64,000 nucleotides of DNA, from contig NZ_CP054476.1 of assembly GCF_013341275.1 (NCBI RefSeq), positions 2,654,988 through 2,718,987 on the forward strand, given 5' to 3'. This DNA is from Methyloligella sp. GL2 (lineage in GTDB: Bacteria > Pseudomonadota > Alphaproteobacteria > Rhizobiales > Methyloligellaceae). Below, in pieces: positions 35,833 to 44,748 of the stretch (position 1 is its first letter; every line of letters starts with the position of its first letter). Position numbers and translations under genes: made by a program. Below the pieces are notes generated by a model. The model was given only the letters and a program-made list of their open reading frames with translations, was not told the origin of the DNA and searched no databases.

Positions 35833-37080
35833 TCAAGCGGCCTCTAGGATGGTCTTCAGGCGCTCGAAGCTGGTGAGCGCCCGCTGCTTCATTTCCGCGG
35901 CGCGATCGGTGGTTCGCGGCATGTCTTGTGCGATGGCGAAGGCGGCGCCGATCTTGTCCGCGGTCATGTCGACGACATCGATGGCGAGATCCTTGGAGAT
36001 ATCCTCGCCGTAATAGTCGCGGAAGATGGCGAAGGACTTGCGGGAATAGCCGATGGCGACGGCGGGCACGCCTTGCGAGAGCGCGGCGATGGTGGCGTGG
36101 GTGCGCGCGCCGACCAGCACATCGCACAGCGCCACGATGCCCTTGAACTCGCTCGCCGAGAGCGGCAGGGAGAGCACCAGATTGCGCTCCGGATGCTCGA
36201 GCTGGCGCAGCACCTCGGTGCAGGCGAACAGATCGTTGGCCTCGATGGCGATGTTCTGCACGTGGGGAATGAGGATCGCGGCATAGCCATTGGCGTTGAG
36301 CTCGTTCACGAACTTCGCCGTCTCGCCGATATAGTCGACCTTCCCCTCCGCACCGCGATAGCCGACGATGCCGGCGCTGACCGAGACGCCGACGAGCTTC
36401 TTTCCCTCGATGGGGAAGTGATGCTCCACCTCCAGGATCCGGCGCGCCGCGTCGGCGTCGATGCTGGGCAGCAGGAAGGCCACATCGGCCGCCTGATGCA
36501 CAGGGATCTCGGGCGCGATCTTCTGCAGATACTCCAGGCTGTCGCTCTCGCGCACGGTGCACATGGCAATCGCGCCGGCATGCTTCCTCAGATAGGCCTC
36601 CTCCGCCGGGGCGAAGGGTCCCATGGTCTGGGCCATGAAGAACACCGGCTTGCCGAGATGCAGGATATGGCAGTGGGAGCGGAAATTGCTCGGCCCGTAA
36701 TCGCCGGTAAACACGTCGCCGCCCGTGGCGACGATGATGTCCGCATCGGACAAGGCTGTGAGGCTGCGGCGGGAGATCGCGCCGGGTTTTTCCGACGGCA
36801 GAAGCGTCTTCTCGGCAAGGCGCGCCATGCGGATCTGCGGCCCTTGCAGCGCCTTGAGGCGCAGGGGCGAGGGCCAGGACAGGGGATGGGCATCATAGGT
36901 GGCGGCAACGTCGTCGCCGAAGATCTTCCGGTCGTATTTGGCATCGGCGCTATGCAGCGAGATCTTCGCCGCATCGCGCCCGATCACCGTGTGGATGCCA
37001 TCGATTATGGAGCGGACAAGCGCTTCGCAACCGCGATTGCGCGCGCCGGTCATGCTGGCTATCGCAACGTTATGCACCAT
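35833..37080 (-). CDS. Polysaccharide pyruvyl transferase family protein
   Basis: A 415-residue protein of the CsaB/WcaK pyruvyl transferase family (GT-B-like fold using phosphoenolpyruvate). Landmarks are the N-terminal TGARNRGCEALVRSII, the middle DIIVATGGDVFTGDYG, FFMAQTMGPF and CTVRESDSLEYL. The C-terminal VLVGARTHATIAALSQGVPAVAIGYS is the most conserved block of the family. It should add a ketal-linked pyruvate to a sugar. It is coupled with the FrhB-like gene downstream and follows the flippase by 70 bases. Confidence 0.88.
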   Translation of the reverse strand: MVHNVAIASMTGARNRGCEALVRSIIDGIHTVIGRDAAKISLHSADAKYDRKIFGDDVAATYDAHPLSWPSPLRLKALQGPQIRMARLAEKTLLPSEKPGAISRRSLTALSDADIIVATGGDVFTGDYGPSNFRSHCHILHLGKPVFFMAQTMGPFAPAEEAYLRKHAGAIAMCTVRESDSLEYLQKIAPEIPVHQAADVAFLLPSIDADAARRILEVEHHFPIEGKKLVGVSVSAGIVGYRGAEGKVDYIGETAKFVNELNANGYAAILIPHVQNIAIEANDLFACTEVLRQLEHPERNLVLSLPLSASEFKGIVALCDVLVGARTHATIAALSQGVPAVAIGYSRKSFAIFRDYYGEDISKDLAIDVVDMTADKIGAAFAIAQDMPRTTDRAAEMKQRALTSFERLKTILEAA

Positions 37081-37150
37081 TCCCCCTTACGGTCCCGGCG
37101 AAGGCGCCATCGCTCGCTGATGGCATGACGGGACGCTGTCGCCCGGCTCG

Positions 37151-38545
37151 CTATCCGAATGGGACGGTGACGAAGCCAAGGCGTTTCTTCATCGCTACGA
37201 GCATCGAAATATTCGCGACACAGAGGCTTGTGGCGGTCGCGATCGCGGCTCCCTCCGTGCCGAATTGCGGAACCAGCAGAAAATCCAGGCCGATATTGAC
37301 GGCGATGGCGAGGATCGCGCCGAGCGCGGCATCGAACTCGAAGCCGCTCATCTTCAACACCAGCCCGACCGGCCCGCTCACCACGCTGAACAGCTGCCCG
37401 GCGGCGAGAATGGCGAGCGGGGTCGCCGCGACCGCATAGCTGGCGCCGAACAGCAGGCTCAAGATCGTGCCGCCGAAAAAGATGCAGATGGCGGCGAAAG
37501 GCACGCTGAACACCATGCTGGCATAGACCGAGCGGTGGGTGATGCGCCGCAGCCGGTCGAGTTCTCCGCCATGGAACAGGGCCGAGAAATGCGGCGCGAG
37601 GACCACGTCCATGAACGACACTGCCAGCGGCACCTGCAGGGCGATGAGGAAGGCGGCGCGGTAGACACCGACATCGCTGGAATCGCGATAGAAGCCGAGG
37701 AAGATCAGATCGGCCTCCGCGTTGATCACGCCGACGCCGCCGATCAGAGCAAAGGGCAGCAGGCTGCGCAGCCAGGCCTTGGTGTCGTAACTCGCCTGGA
37801 TGCCGCGCATCTCGGTGGGGAAGCAGCGGACCAGCAGCCAATATCCGACGATGAAGGCGATCAGGGCGGAAAGGACGTTCAAGGCCATCGCCGACCAGGG
37901 CTGGAGGCCGACGGTCAGAAGAGCGATGCCGGTGGCGAGGAAAAACACGCCCGGCCGGATCAGCCGTTCCGGCAACTGCCCCTGCAGCACATGGCCGAGC
38001 CCTTGCAGCACGCTGGCACGGATGCGGCCTAAGGAAACGATGGGAATCAGCGCGAAGGCGATGATCACGGTGACGCCGATTTTATGCTCGCCGGCATCCG
38101 GCCAAAGCAGCAGCCAGGCGGCGAGGCCCGCGCCGAACAGCAGGACGATGGCGAAGGTGATCTGATTGGCGCGCAGGATCACGCCGCGCATCAGGTTCCA
38201 TTCACCGCGCGCCCGGTATTTGGCGACCTCGCGCAAGACGAGCGTGGCGAGGCCAAGCTCGGTGAGCACGGAGAGGATGTTGACCATGGCCATGGCGAAG
38301 GCATAGACGCCGAACGCCGCCGGCCCCAGGAAGCGGGCAAGGAGACTGGTGGTGACGAAGGCAAGCAGCATCGTAGCCATACGCAGCCCGGCCGTGCCGA
38401 AAAATCCGCTGGCGATACGGCGGAACAGGACGCCGTTCGGATCGGCGCCGGTCAGGCGGCTGATCAGTGCCAAGAACCGGCCCACAGGGCGCGCCTCGGC
38501 GGGGGCGGCATCGCCGCCGGCTTCTGAGGAGAGCACCGGCTTCAT
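37151..38545 (-). CDS. Polysaccharide flippase (Wzx-type, MATE-like)
   Basis: A 464-residue membrane protein with about twelve to fourteen helices. The N-terminal FRRIASGFFGTAGLRMATMLLAF, LLARFLGPAAFGVYAFAM and GLATLVLREVAKY match Wzx/RfbX-type lipid-linked oligosaccharide flippases. The C-terminal FLLVPQFGTEGAAIATATS is also typical. It moves the undecaprenyl-linked repeat unit across the inner membrane. The ATG (38543-38545) overlaps the stop of the upstream GT2 gene (ATGA); the longer frame to 38674 lies inside that gene. Confidence 0.9.
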   Translation of the reverse strand: MKPVLSSEAGGDAAPAEARPVGRFLALISRLTGADPNGVLFRRIASGFFGTAGLRMATMLLAFVTTSLLARFLGPAAFGVYAFAMAMVNILSVLTELGLATLVLREVAKYRARGEWNLMRGVILRANQITFAIVLLFGAGLAAWLLLWPDAGEHKIGVTVIIAFALIPIVSLGRIRASVLQGLGHVLQGQLPERLIRPGVFFLATGIALLTVGLQPWSAMALNVLSALIAFIVGYWLLVRCFPTEMRGIQASYDTKAWLRSLLPFALIGGVGVINAEADLIFLGFYRDSSDVGVYRAAFLIALQVPLAVSFMDVVLAPHFSALFHGGELDRLRRITHRSVYASMVFSVPFAAICIFFGGTILSLLFGASYAVAATPLAILAAGQLFSVVSGPVGLVLKMSGFEFDAALGAILAIAVNIGLDFLLVPQFGTEGAAIATATSLCVANISMLVAMKKRLGFVTVPFG

Positions 38546-39453
38546 GCCCCACCCCTGACGCTTTTCAGCTTCGGCGCGGCCTTCAACTCCCGCGGCGGGG
38601 CACCGCGCACGAAGGGCGACTGGGGCAGCAGCAGCGGTCCGAGCAGCAGCGCCCAGAGACGGATGACCGTCCATTTGGCTTCGCGGAATTTCAGCCGCAG
38701 GGCGGCGATCAAGATCTTCGCCAGCGTCTTGGCCAGCACCACCGCATAGCGCAGATAGAAGCCATAGCGCAGCAGCACCAGGCCATTGCCGAAGGCATAG
38801 AAGGCGATCTTGTTGCCGTAGCTGTCATCCAGGATGAGCGGCGGATGATCGAGCTCCAGATCGGCATGGCGGATGCCCTTGACGCCGCCGATGACCAGAC
38901 GCAGGCCGAGATCGTGCCCCTCGCTGGAGGCATGCAGGCAGCCCGGCCCCAGGCGCTCGTCATAGCGATAGGCGAGGAACAGCTGCCGCGGAATGAGCAG
39001 ACCCGGCTCCCAGAATTCGCGCACGCCGCCAGGGGTATCGTAGAGGAAGCTCTGCTCGATGCGCGGGGCCACGGAGATCTCGCCGGAGGTGCGGACATTG
39101 GCGATGGCGAATTGGCAATCGTTCTCGGCGAGATAGCGGGCGGCGCGGCGAAGATAATCGGAACCGACCGGCACGGTGTCGTCATCGAGGAACCAAAGCC
39201 AGTCGGAAGTGGCGAATTCCGCACCGGCATTCCTCGCATGCGAGCTCGCCTTGGTTCCGCTCAAGATCACCCGCAAGCCCCGATATCCAGACGGGATCAG
39301 AGGCGAATCCGGATCGCCCTGCCAAACGACGACAATCTCTTCGACCTCTTCGATCTGCTCGAGCGCAGCCAGCACCTCCTCGAGGCGCTCGCTCTTATCG
39401 GGACCGCCGATGGTCGCCAAGACGACGGATGCGCGGATCGTCTCTTGCGTCAT
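38542..39453 (-). CDS. Glycosyltransferase family 2
   Basis: A 303-residue GT-A enzyme. The N-terminal SVVLATIGG opens the fold, and the metal-binding D-x-D region is WFLDDDTVPVG (about residues 86-96), with SHARNAGAEFA just before it. A C-terminal amphipathic and hydrophobic stretch (LLRYGFYLRYAVVLAKTLAKI) suggests membrane contact. Donor and acceptor are unknown. It is translationally coupled to the flippase downstream. Confidence 0.85.
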   Translation of the reverse strand: MTQETIRASVVLATIGGPDKSERLEEVLAALEQIEEVEEIVVVWQGDPDSPLIPSGYRGLRVILSGTKASSHARNAGAEFATSDWLWFLDDDTVPVGSDYLRRAARYLAENDCQFAIANVRTSGEISVAPRIEQSFLYDTPGGVREFWEPGLLIPRQLFLAYRYDERLGPGCLHASSEGHDLGLRLVIGGVKGIRHADLELDHPPLILDDSYGNKIAFYAFGNGLVLLRYGFYLRYAVVLAKTLAKILIAALRLKFREAKWTVIRLWALLLGPLLLPQSPFVRGAPPRELKAAPKLKSVRGGA

Positions 39454-39517
39454 CGCCGGCGCCGTCCCATCCGAAATCTTCTGCGAACCATCTCGATTGC
39501 CTCCGCCCCCAACACGG

Positions 39518-40114
39518 CTATTGCTCGGCGAGCCCCAGCCGCTTCAGACGGTAGGGCTTAATGTCGTAATATGTTGCCAGCGTCTCGCCGATCTCGTGCC
39601 GCTCGGTCTCAGGAATCCCGGCCGATGCCCGGCGATAGCGCTCCGCGCTTACGGCATTGATGCGCGGCGCCACCGTTGCCGTGTCACGTATGATCGACCT
39701 GCGTAACTCGGGAGTGAGAATGTCCCATCGCGAAATGCCGAGGATCGCCCTCTCCTGCATGATGTAAGCTTCATTCGGCGCGGTGAGCTGCGACATCAGC
39801 AAGGCGGCGTTGAATTCCTCCGGCGGTCTGTTTTTGCGCAAATCCGCAAGCCACAGCCAGAAGCCCGACGAGCTCGGATTCTGGCGAAGCTCCTGATCGA
39901 CGATCAGCACGATCTGGTCTTGCAGCTTGGCGGCGAAGGGCCGGGTGTCTCCCTCGCCTGCCGCTGCGTCCTGCGCCGTTCCGGCATCCGAAGCGGCCGG
40001 CTCGGATGAGGCCAGCCAGCTCGGCGGAAGCACCGCGGAGAAGAACAGCTGGCCGCCAACCACGGCAAGAGCCACGCCGATCAAGAGGCTTCCTGTCACC
40101 GCCAGCCATCTCAT
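39518..40114 (-). CDS. Single-span membrane protein of unknown function next to the Wzc-like kinase
   Basis: I do not recognise a named family. The 198-residue product has one N-terminal membrane helix (LAVTGSLLIGVALAVVGG), an Ala/Ser/Glu-rich linker (about 38-58), and a soluble helical periplasmic domain with FWLWLADLRKN, NEAYIMQERAILGISRWDIL and ATYYDIKPYRLKRLGL. The start overlaps the 3' end of the Wzc-like gene by four bases, so the two are probably made in step. This layout and topology suggest a partner of the polysaccharide co-polymerase; no function is claimed. Confidence 0.72.
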   Translation of the reverse strand: MRWLAVTGSLLIGVALAVVGGQLFFSAVLPPSWLASSEPAASDAGTAQDAAAGEGDTRPFAAKLQDQIVLIVDQELRQNPSSSGFWLWLADLRKNRPPEEFNAALLMSQLTAPNEAYIMQERAILGISRWDILTPELRRSIIRDTATVAPRINAVSAERYRRASAGIPETERHEIGETLATYYDIKPYRLKRLGLAEQ

Positions 40115-42300
40115 TGCGTGTAGTACTTCTGATAGTAGCTCGTCCCGTAATAGGCATGACGGCCGTAGCGGGCGGCTTGGCTCTCATCGATCATATTCAG
40201 CGCGAGGCCGGCGATCTTCTTCTCCTTGGCGAGCTTTTTCAGCGCCTCGCCGACCATATCGCGAGGCGTCGATCCCCATCGCGTCACCAGCACGACCTTG
40301 TCGACCATCCTGGAGACGATCACCGAGTCGATGACCGGCCCGACCGGCGGGGTGTCGAAAATCACCAGATCGTAGAATTCGGCAAAGCTGGCGATGGTCT
40401 CCTTCATCCGGACGGAGTTCAGAAGATCCGGCGGATTGCTGGTCTTGGTGGCGCCGCTACCGATGACGCAGACCCCACCGGCATCGCGATATTTGTGGAC
40501 CACGCGCTGTAGCTCGACCTGCTGCATCAGATAGTCCACCAGGCCCGGCGTCTTCTCCAGGCTGAAGGATTTGGTCAGGCTCGGCCGCCGCAGATCGCAA
40601 TCGACCAGCAGGACCCGGGACCCGCCCGCCGCGGCGGAGAACGCCAGAGCGGTGGCGATGGTGGTCTTGCCTTCGCCCGGCATGGCGGAAGTCACCATGA
40701 CCAGCTTCGGCGGGTTGTCGATATCGGCCATCTCGATGCCGGTGCGCAAATAGCGGATGGATTCGCTGAAGCGCGAGAACGGCTTGGCGAGACAGAGCTG
40801 CTGCGGCGTCAGATTCCGCCCCTGCCATTCGAGATCGGTGTCATCCAGAAACGCGATGGAGCTGAGCACCGGCAGATGCAGCTGCTCCTCGAGCTGCCGG
40901 GGCGAGGTGAACCCCGGATTGAACAGCTCCAGCAGGAAGGCACCTCCGGCCCCCAGCCCGACGCCGAGAAGCATGGCGACGGCGAGGAACAGACGCTTGT
41001 TCGGATAGCTCGGCCCTCCCGGCGGCGTCGCGGCGGAGATGATCCTGGAGCCTTGCGCCTGATAGCTCTTCTCCTCCTCGGTCACCTTGGCGCGGGACAA
41101 GAACTGCTCGTAGAGGGTCTTGTTGGCGGCGGCCTCGCGCTCCAGCTCGCGTAGGCGGATCGAGCTTGCATTGTCGAGACCGGTCTCGCCGGTCAGCTCG
41201 CGCAAGCTTTGCTGCAGCGATTGCTCGCGGGAGCGCGCCACCTCGTAATTGTTCTTCAGATTGTCGATGATGCGGTGGACTTCGGCATCGATCTGGTTGC
41301 GAATGGCGGCCTGTTCGGCGCGGACATTCACCACCAAAGGATGACGATCGCCGTATTTGGTGACCAGATCGGCTTCGCGGGCGGAGACCTCGGCCTCTTG
41401 CTGGCGCAAGGAGGCGATGACCGGCGACTTCACGACGTCCGGAACCGAATCCAGCTTGCCGCCGCCTTCGAGCAGCCTATTCGCCTGTTCCCATTTCGCT
41501 CTGCTTTCCGCCGCCTCGGCGCGGGCGGAGACCAGCTTGGCGTTGATCTCCGAAAGCTGCTGCTCGTTGATGGTGCCGGTATTGGTGGCGACGAGATGAT
41601 GCTCGGTGCGGAAGGTCTCGACCGCGCGTTCCGATTTGCGCAGCTGCTCGCGAATAGTTTGCAGCCGTTCGTTGAGCCAGGCGGATGAGCGCTTTGCTGC
41701 TTCGTAGCTGGCTTCGAGCTGGTCGACGATATAGGCGTCGGCGACGGCATTGGCCAAGTCGGCGGCCCGTTTCGGGCTTTTCGAGGTGACCGCAATCTTC
41801 AGGATATAGGTGCGCCCCTGCCTTGCGACGTCCACGGCGTTGGCAAGCTTGCCGGTCGAAGCAACCTGGGCCATCCGATCTCGGCTCGGGTCGGCTTTCT
41901 CGTCCGCACTGGAAAACAGCGAGGCGAAGAAACCAGGCTTGCCGGCGCTGCTGCCGAATTCCGGATCGTCTATCAGGGTCTCCTTCTCCACGACCCGGCG
42001 CAGAAGCGAATGGGATTTGATCAGCGCGACCTGGCTGTCGACCATCGCCGTGTCCAGGGCGATATCGGACAAGGCCGATTGCCCTCCCAGAGCGCTGCGT
42101 TCGGGCGGATCGAGAAGGATCTGGGCGGCGGCGGTATAGCGCGCCGGGATACTGGAGATCACCACCAGGGCAAGTAACAGGACGATGCCCGTCGTGCCCG
42201 CGATAAATCTCCAGCGCCTCAGGAAGAAGTCGTAGACTTCCCGAATATCGAGGCGATCCGTGGCGGCCCCCACCACCTGCATTGGGATGCGACCATGCAT
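40111..42300 (-). CDS. Polysaccharide co-polymerase / bacterial tyrosine kinase (Wzc/GumC/ExoP-like)
   Basis: A 729-residue fusion of chain-length regulator and BY-kinase. A first membrane helix is at about 33-53, then a Wzz domain (ARYTAAAQILLDPPE), a long coiled-coil periplasmic region (about 200-400), and a second helix at about 437-460. The cytoplasmic kinase has Walker A SAMPGEGKTT (538-547), Walker A' LLVDCDLRRPS (564-574) and Walker B LVIFDTPP (645-652). Seven tyrosines fall in the last 18 residues, the usual autophosphorylation cluster. Two starts are possible (42300 and 42282); a GGGGGA site lies 12 bases before the first. Confidence 0.93.
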   Translation of the reverse strand: MHGRIPMQVVGAATDRLDIREVYDFFLRRWRFIAGTTGIVLLLALVVISSIPARYTAAAQILLDPPERSALGGQSALSDIALDTAMVDSQVALIKSHSLLRRVVEKETLIDDPEFGSSAGKPGFFASLFSSADEKADPSRDRMAQVASTGKLANAVDVARQGRTYILKIAVTSKSPKRAADLANAVADAYIVDQLEASYEAAKRSSAWLNERLQTIREQLRKSERAVETFRTEHHLVATNTGTINEQQLSEINAKLVSARAEAAESRAKWEQANRLLEGGGKLDSVPDVVKSPVIASLRQQEAEVSAREADLVTKYGDRHPLVVNVRAEQAAIRNQIDAEVHRIIDNLKNNYEVARSREQSLQQSLRELTGETGLDNASSIRLRELEREAAANKTLYEQFLSRAKVTEEEKSYQAQGSRIISAATPPGGPSYPNKRLFLAVAMLLGVGLGAGGAFLLELFNPGFTSPRQLEEQLHLPVLSSIAFLDDTDLEWQGRNLTPQQLCLAKPFSRFSESIRYLRTGIEMADIDNPPKLVMVTSAMPGEGKTTIATALAFSAAAGGSRVLLVDCDLRRPSLTKSFSLEKTPGLVDYLMQQVELQRVVHKYRDAGGVCVIGSGATKTSNPPDLLNSVRMKETIASFAEFYDLVIFDTPPVGPVIDSVIVSRMVDKVVLVTRWGSTPRDMVGEALKKLAKEKKIAGLALNMIDESQAARYGRHAYYGTSYYQKYYTQ

Positions 42301-42354
42301 AGGACGCTATATTCCCCCGCTCCAATTCAGCCGGACGCCGCGTCCGGCTTCGAC

Positions 42355-43839
42355 TTAACTCCGGCCCAACGCCTCGCCGACAAGGCCATCGCCGGTCTCG
42401 ATCCGGCTACTCCAGGATTGCGCGACGCCGGCTCCAAGTATCGCGATCCAAGTCAAAGCGACCGCTTGTATTTGAAGGCTGAAATCGACAAAGGAATGAA
42501 GTCCGACAAGGACGGATCCGGCCACCGCGACCGCTGGCAGATAACCGCTTCGCTGCCGCGTCGTTGCCCCCCGGAGGCACAGAAATACGAGAAAAACCAC
42601 GGCGCCGATCAGACAAGCCGCCATCGGCACGCCCAATCCCTGGAGCAACTCCAGATAAGTATCATGCGCCTTGTCCCATATGTCCCATGGGCTCATTGAA
42701 GTATCCCGATACATGGGAAAAATATCTTCGAAAGTACCATACCCCATGCCCAGTATGGGCGCGTCGCCGACCGATTGCCAAGTAATAGCGTAGACGGCGG
42801 TCCGGCCAGCGGCATTTACTCGGCTGAGCCGGTCGAAGAACAGGTCGCCATATATCAATACCGTGGCGACGACGACGGCGGCCGCGGCAAGCACCAACAG
42901 ACCGGCAAACCGGCCATGCTTCCGGCCGCCCAGCAGCAAGAGGCCCGAAAGCGCCATAAGCCCGGCGAGGGAGGAGACGATCCCGGCCCGCGATCCGGTC
43001 AGGATCAGCGCGACACCGATGGTGAAAAAGGCGACGAGCAGAAATCCGCCCCAGCCGGCGGTGGTCTCGATCGCGCTGCCCAGCTGAAAGCGCCAATTGT
43101 CGGCAACCCGCGCGGTCGCTCGGCGATATGTGGAGATTATCGTTCCAAGACAAGCGATTAACGCGAGGCCGAAATAGGTGGCCGCGTTGTTGCGGTTGAT
43201 GAATGTCGCGGTGACCGATTCCTTATAGTAGAGCTTCGGATACCAAAGGATCCGGTCTGGAAGCAGGAAATGCGCGATCAGACCATAGCCGGCATAGACG
43301 AAGCCGATCAGCGCGACCGCTTGCAGAAACTTGGATGCGCGCCACGGATTGCGGCAAAGCTGAAGCGCCAGCCAGAATACGGCGGCGGCGGTCAGCAAGC
43401 GCAAGCCGGCCTCCCAAGTATGTTGCGGATTGACGGTGATGCGGCCTTCGACATCGTGGCCGAGTGCATCGGCCGCCATGCCCCATAGCGGATGGTGCCA
43501 GGATTGCGGGGTGAAGCCGCTGAGCTGCACGCCGATCCAAATCACCACGGCGAGGAAGGCAAGCGCCGGCAGCCAGAGGCGCTTCAGGGCAACCGGGTGC
43601 GCCATGCCGCGGAAGATCAGCGAACCTTCATAGGCGACAAGCAGCGCGCCGAAATAGAGCGCGTTACCGCCCCAGGCGACGGGGCGGTTGCTGCCGAACC
43701 AGAACGGCGCGGCCGCGATGCCCAGCAGAAGCAGGCCGAAGAAGATCTCGTCGATGCGCGAGGCAGCCCGGTGCTTGAGCGGATCTATTCCGCTTTGAAG
43801 CGCCGAAAACTCAGTCGGGATCGCCTCGGTGCTAGCCAC
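42355..43839 (-). CDS. O-antigen ligase / Wzy-type family membrane protein
   Basis: A 494-residue polytopic membrane protein with about twelve helices. The Wzy_C/O-antigen-ligase signature region is seen in TATFINRNNAATYFGLALIA and VALILTGSRAGIVSSLAGLMA. The periplasmic loop holds ILGMGYGTFEDIFPMYRD and AHDTYLELLQGLGV, with the usual conserved histidine. It either polymerises repeat units or transfers the chain. With the protein at 27132-28406 this locus holds two candidates for those roles. The frame is open to 43917, but I choose the GTG at 43837-43839, which has GAAGG ten bases upstream and overlaps the phosphoesterase stop by eight bases. Confidence 0.85.
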   Translation of the reverse strand: MASTEAIPTEFSALQSGIDPLKHRAASRIDEIFFGLLLLGIAAAPFWFGSNRPVAWGGNALYFGALLVAYEGSLIFRGMAHPVALKRLWLPALAFLAVVIWIGVQLSGFTPQSWHHPLWGMAADALGHDVEGRITVNPQHTWEAGLRLLTAAAVFWLALQLCRNPWRASKFLQAVALIGFVYAGYGLIAHFLLPDRILWYPKLYYKESVTATFINRNNAATYFGLALIACLGTIISTYRRATARVADNWRFQLGSAIETTAGWGGFLLVAFFTIGVALILTGSRAGIVSSLAGLMALSGLLLLGGRKHGRFAGLLVLAAAAVVVATVLIYGDLFFDRLSRVNAAGRTAVYAITWQSVGDAPILGMGYGTFEDIFPMYRDTSMSPWDIWDKAHDTYLELLQGLGVPMAACLIGAVVFLVFLCLRGATTRQRSGYLPAVAVAGSVLVGLHSFVDFSLQIQAVALTWIAILGAGVAQSWSSRIETGDGLVGEALGRS

Positions 43840-44551
43840 TGGAAATCGCCCTTCGGCTGGGGCCTGAAAGGCAAATGGCGGAAAGCTTCCGAGTGGCGTA
43901 GGCGCCGGTATCCACATTGATGCGGTGGCGGCCGATATAGACCTCCTCGCCCGGCGTATGGCCGTGCACGATGGTCTTTTCGAAGGGCCCGTCGAAATTC
44001 AGGAACTCCTCGCGGATCCACATCAGATCGCGAGGGTCTTGCCGGTCGAGCGGAACGCCGGGCCTCACGCCGGCATGGCAGAAGAAATATTCGCCGCTCT
44101 CGGCCGAGGGCTGCAGATGCTGGAAAAAGCGCAAGTGGCTCTGCGGCAACCGCTCGACGAAGGCATCGCGCGCGGCCGCGAACCCGCGGCCGATCCGGAC
44201 CTCTTTCACGTCCACGCCATAGGATGTCAGCGTCTCTAATCCCCCGAAATAACGCCACTGATCGACTATCTCGGGCTCAAGTAGAAAACGCAACAGGGTC
44301 TGCTCGTGATTTCCGGCGAGAAACGTCGCCGGCGCCGGCAGATCGGAGGTTAGCAGGTCCAGGACGGCCTTGGAGTCAGTCCCCCGATCGACGTAATCGC
44401 CGAGAAAGACCAGGTGCGCCATCTCCGGATCTTGCACGTTCCCCTTGATATCATTGTCGATTTTCGACAGCAGATCGAGGAGGGGCAGCCGCATCCCGTG
44501 GATGTCGCCGACGGCATAGATGCGCCGATCATCGGGAATAGAGATGCTCAC
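43832..44551 (-). CDS. Metallophosphoesterase, PPP-type serine/threonine phosphatase-like
   Basis: A 239-residue protein with the complete PPP signature: GDIHG (15-19), GDYVDRG (about 53-59) and GNHE (about 80-83). Further metal-binding histidines are in FFCHAGVRPG and VHGHTP. Such proteins act as protein phosphatases or diadenosine tetraphosphatases. Beside a BY-kinase locus it might act on phosphoproteins, but PPP-type enzymes usually act on Ser/Thr, so this is open. Two GTG starts are possible (44587 and 44551); the inner one gives the normal N-terminus just before the first motif. Confidence 0.85.
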   Translation of the reverse strand: MSISIPDDRRIYAVGDIHGMRLPLLDLLSKIDNDIKGNVQDPEMAHLVFLGDYVDRGTDSKAVLDLLTSDLPAPATFLAGNHEQTLLRFLLEPEIVDQWRYFGGLETLTSYGVDVKEVRIGRGFAAARDAFVERLPQSHLRFFQHLQPSAESGEYFFCHAGVRPGVPLDRQDPRDLMWIREEFLNFDGPFEKTIVHGHTPGEEVYIGRHRINVDTGAYATRKLSAICLSGPSRRAISSG

Positions 44552-44748
44552 GAATAGTCGCTCTTGCTGGCGGTTGCGGCTGTGCACAACGACTTGGGTG
44601 TCGTGCCTTCGCCGACGCTAACTGAGTCGGGGCACTTAATCAGGCCTCTGAAGATATTAGATAATATCCGCCGGTTCTGACGAGCCGGTGTCGCAGGCAC
44701 TGGAGATAAGTCATTGATCGTGCCTATCGGCTTCGATACGGCTCTGGC

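Noticed and set aside
34428..35876. Plus-strand frame of about 480 codons opposite the FrhB-like gene
   Set aside because: Low-complexity shadow of the minus-strand gene, which carries the cysteine motif and a strong ribosome site.
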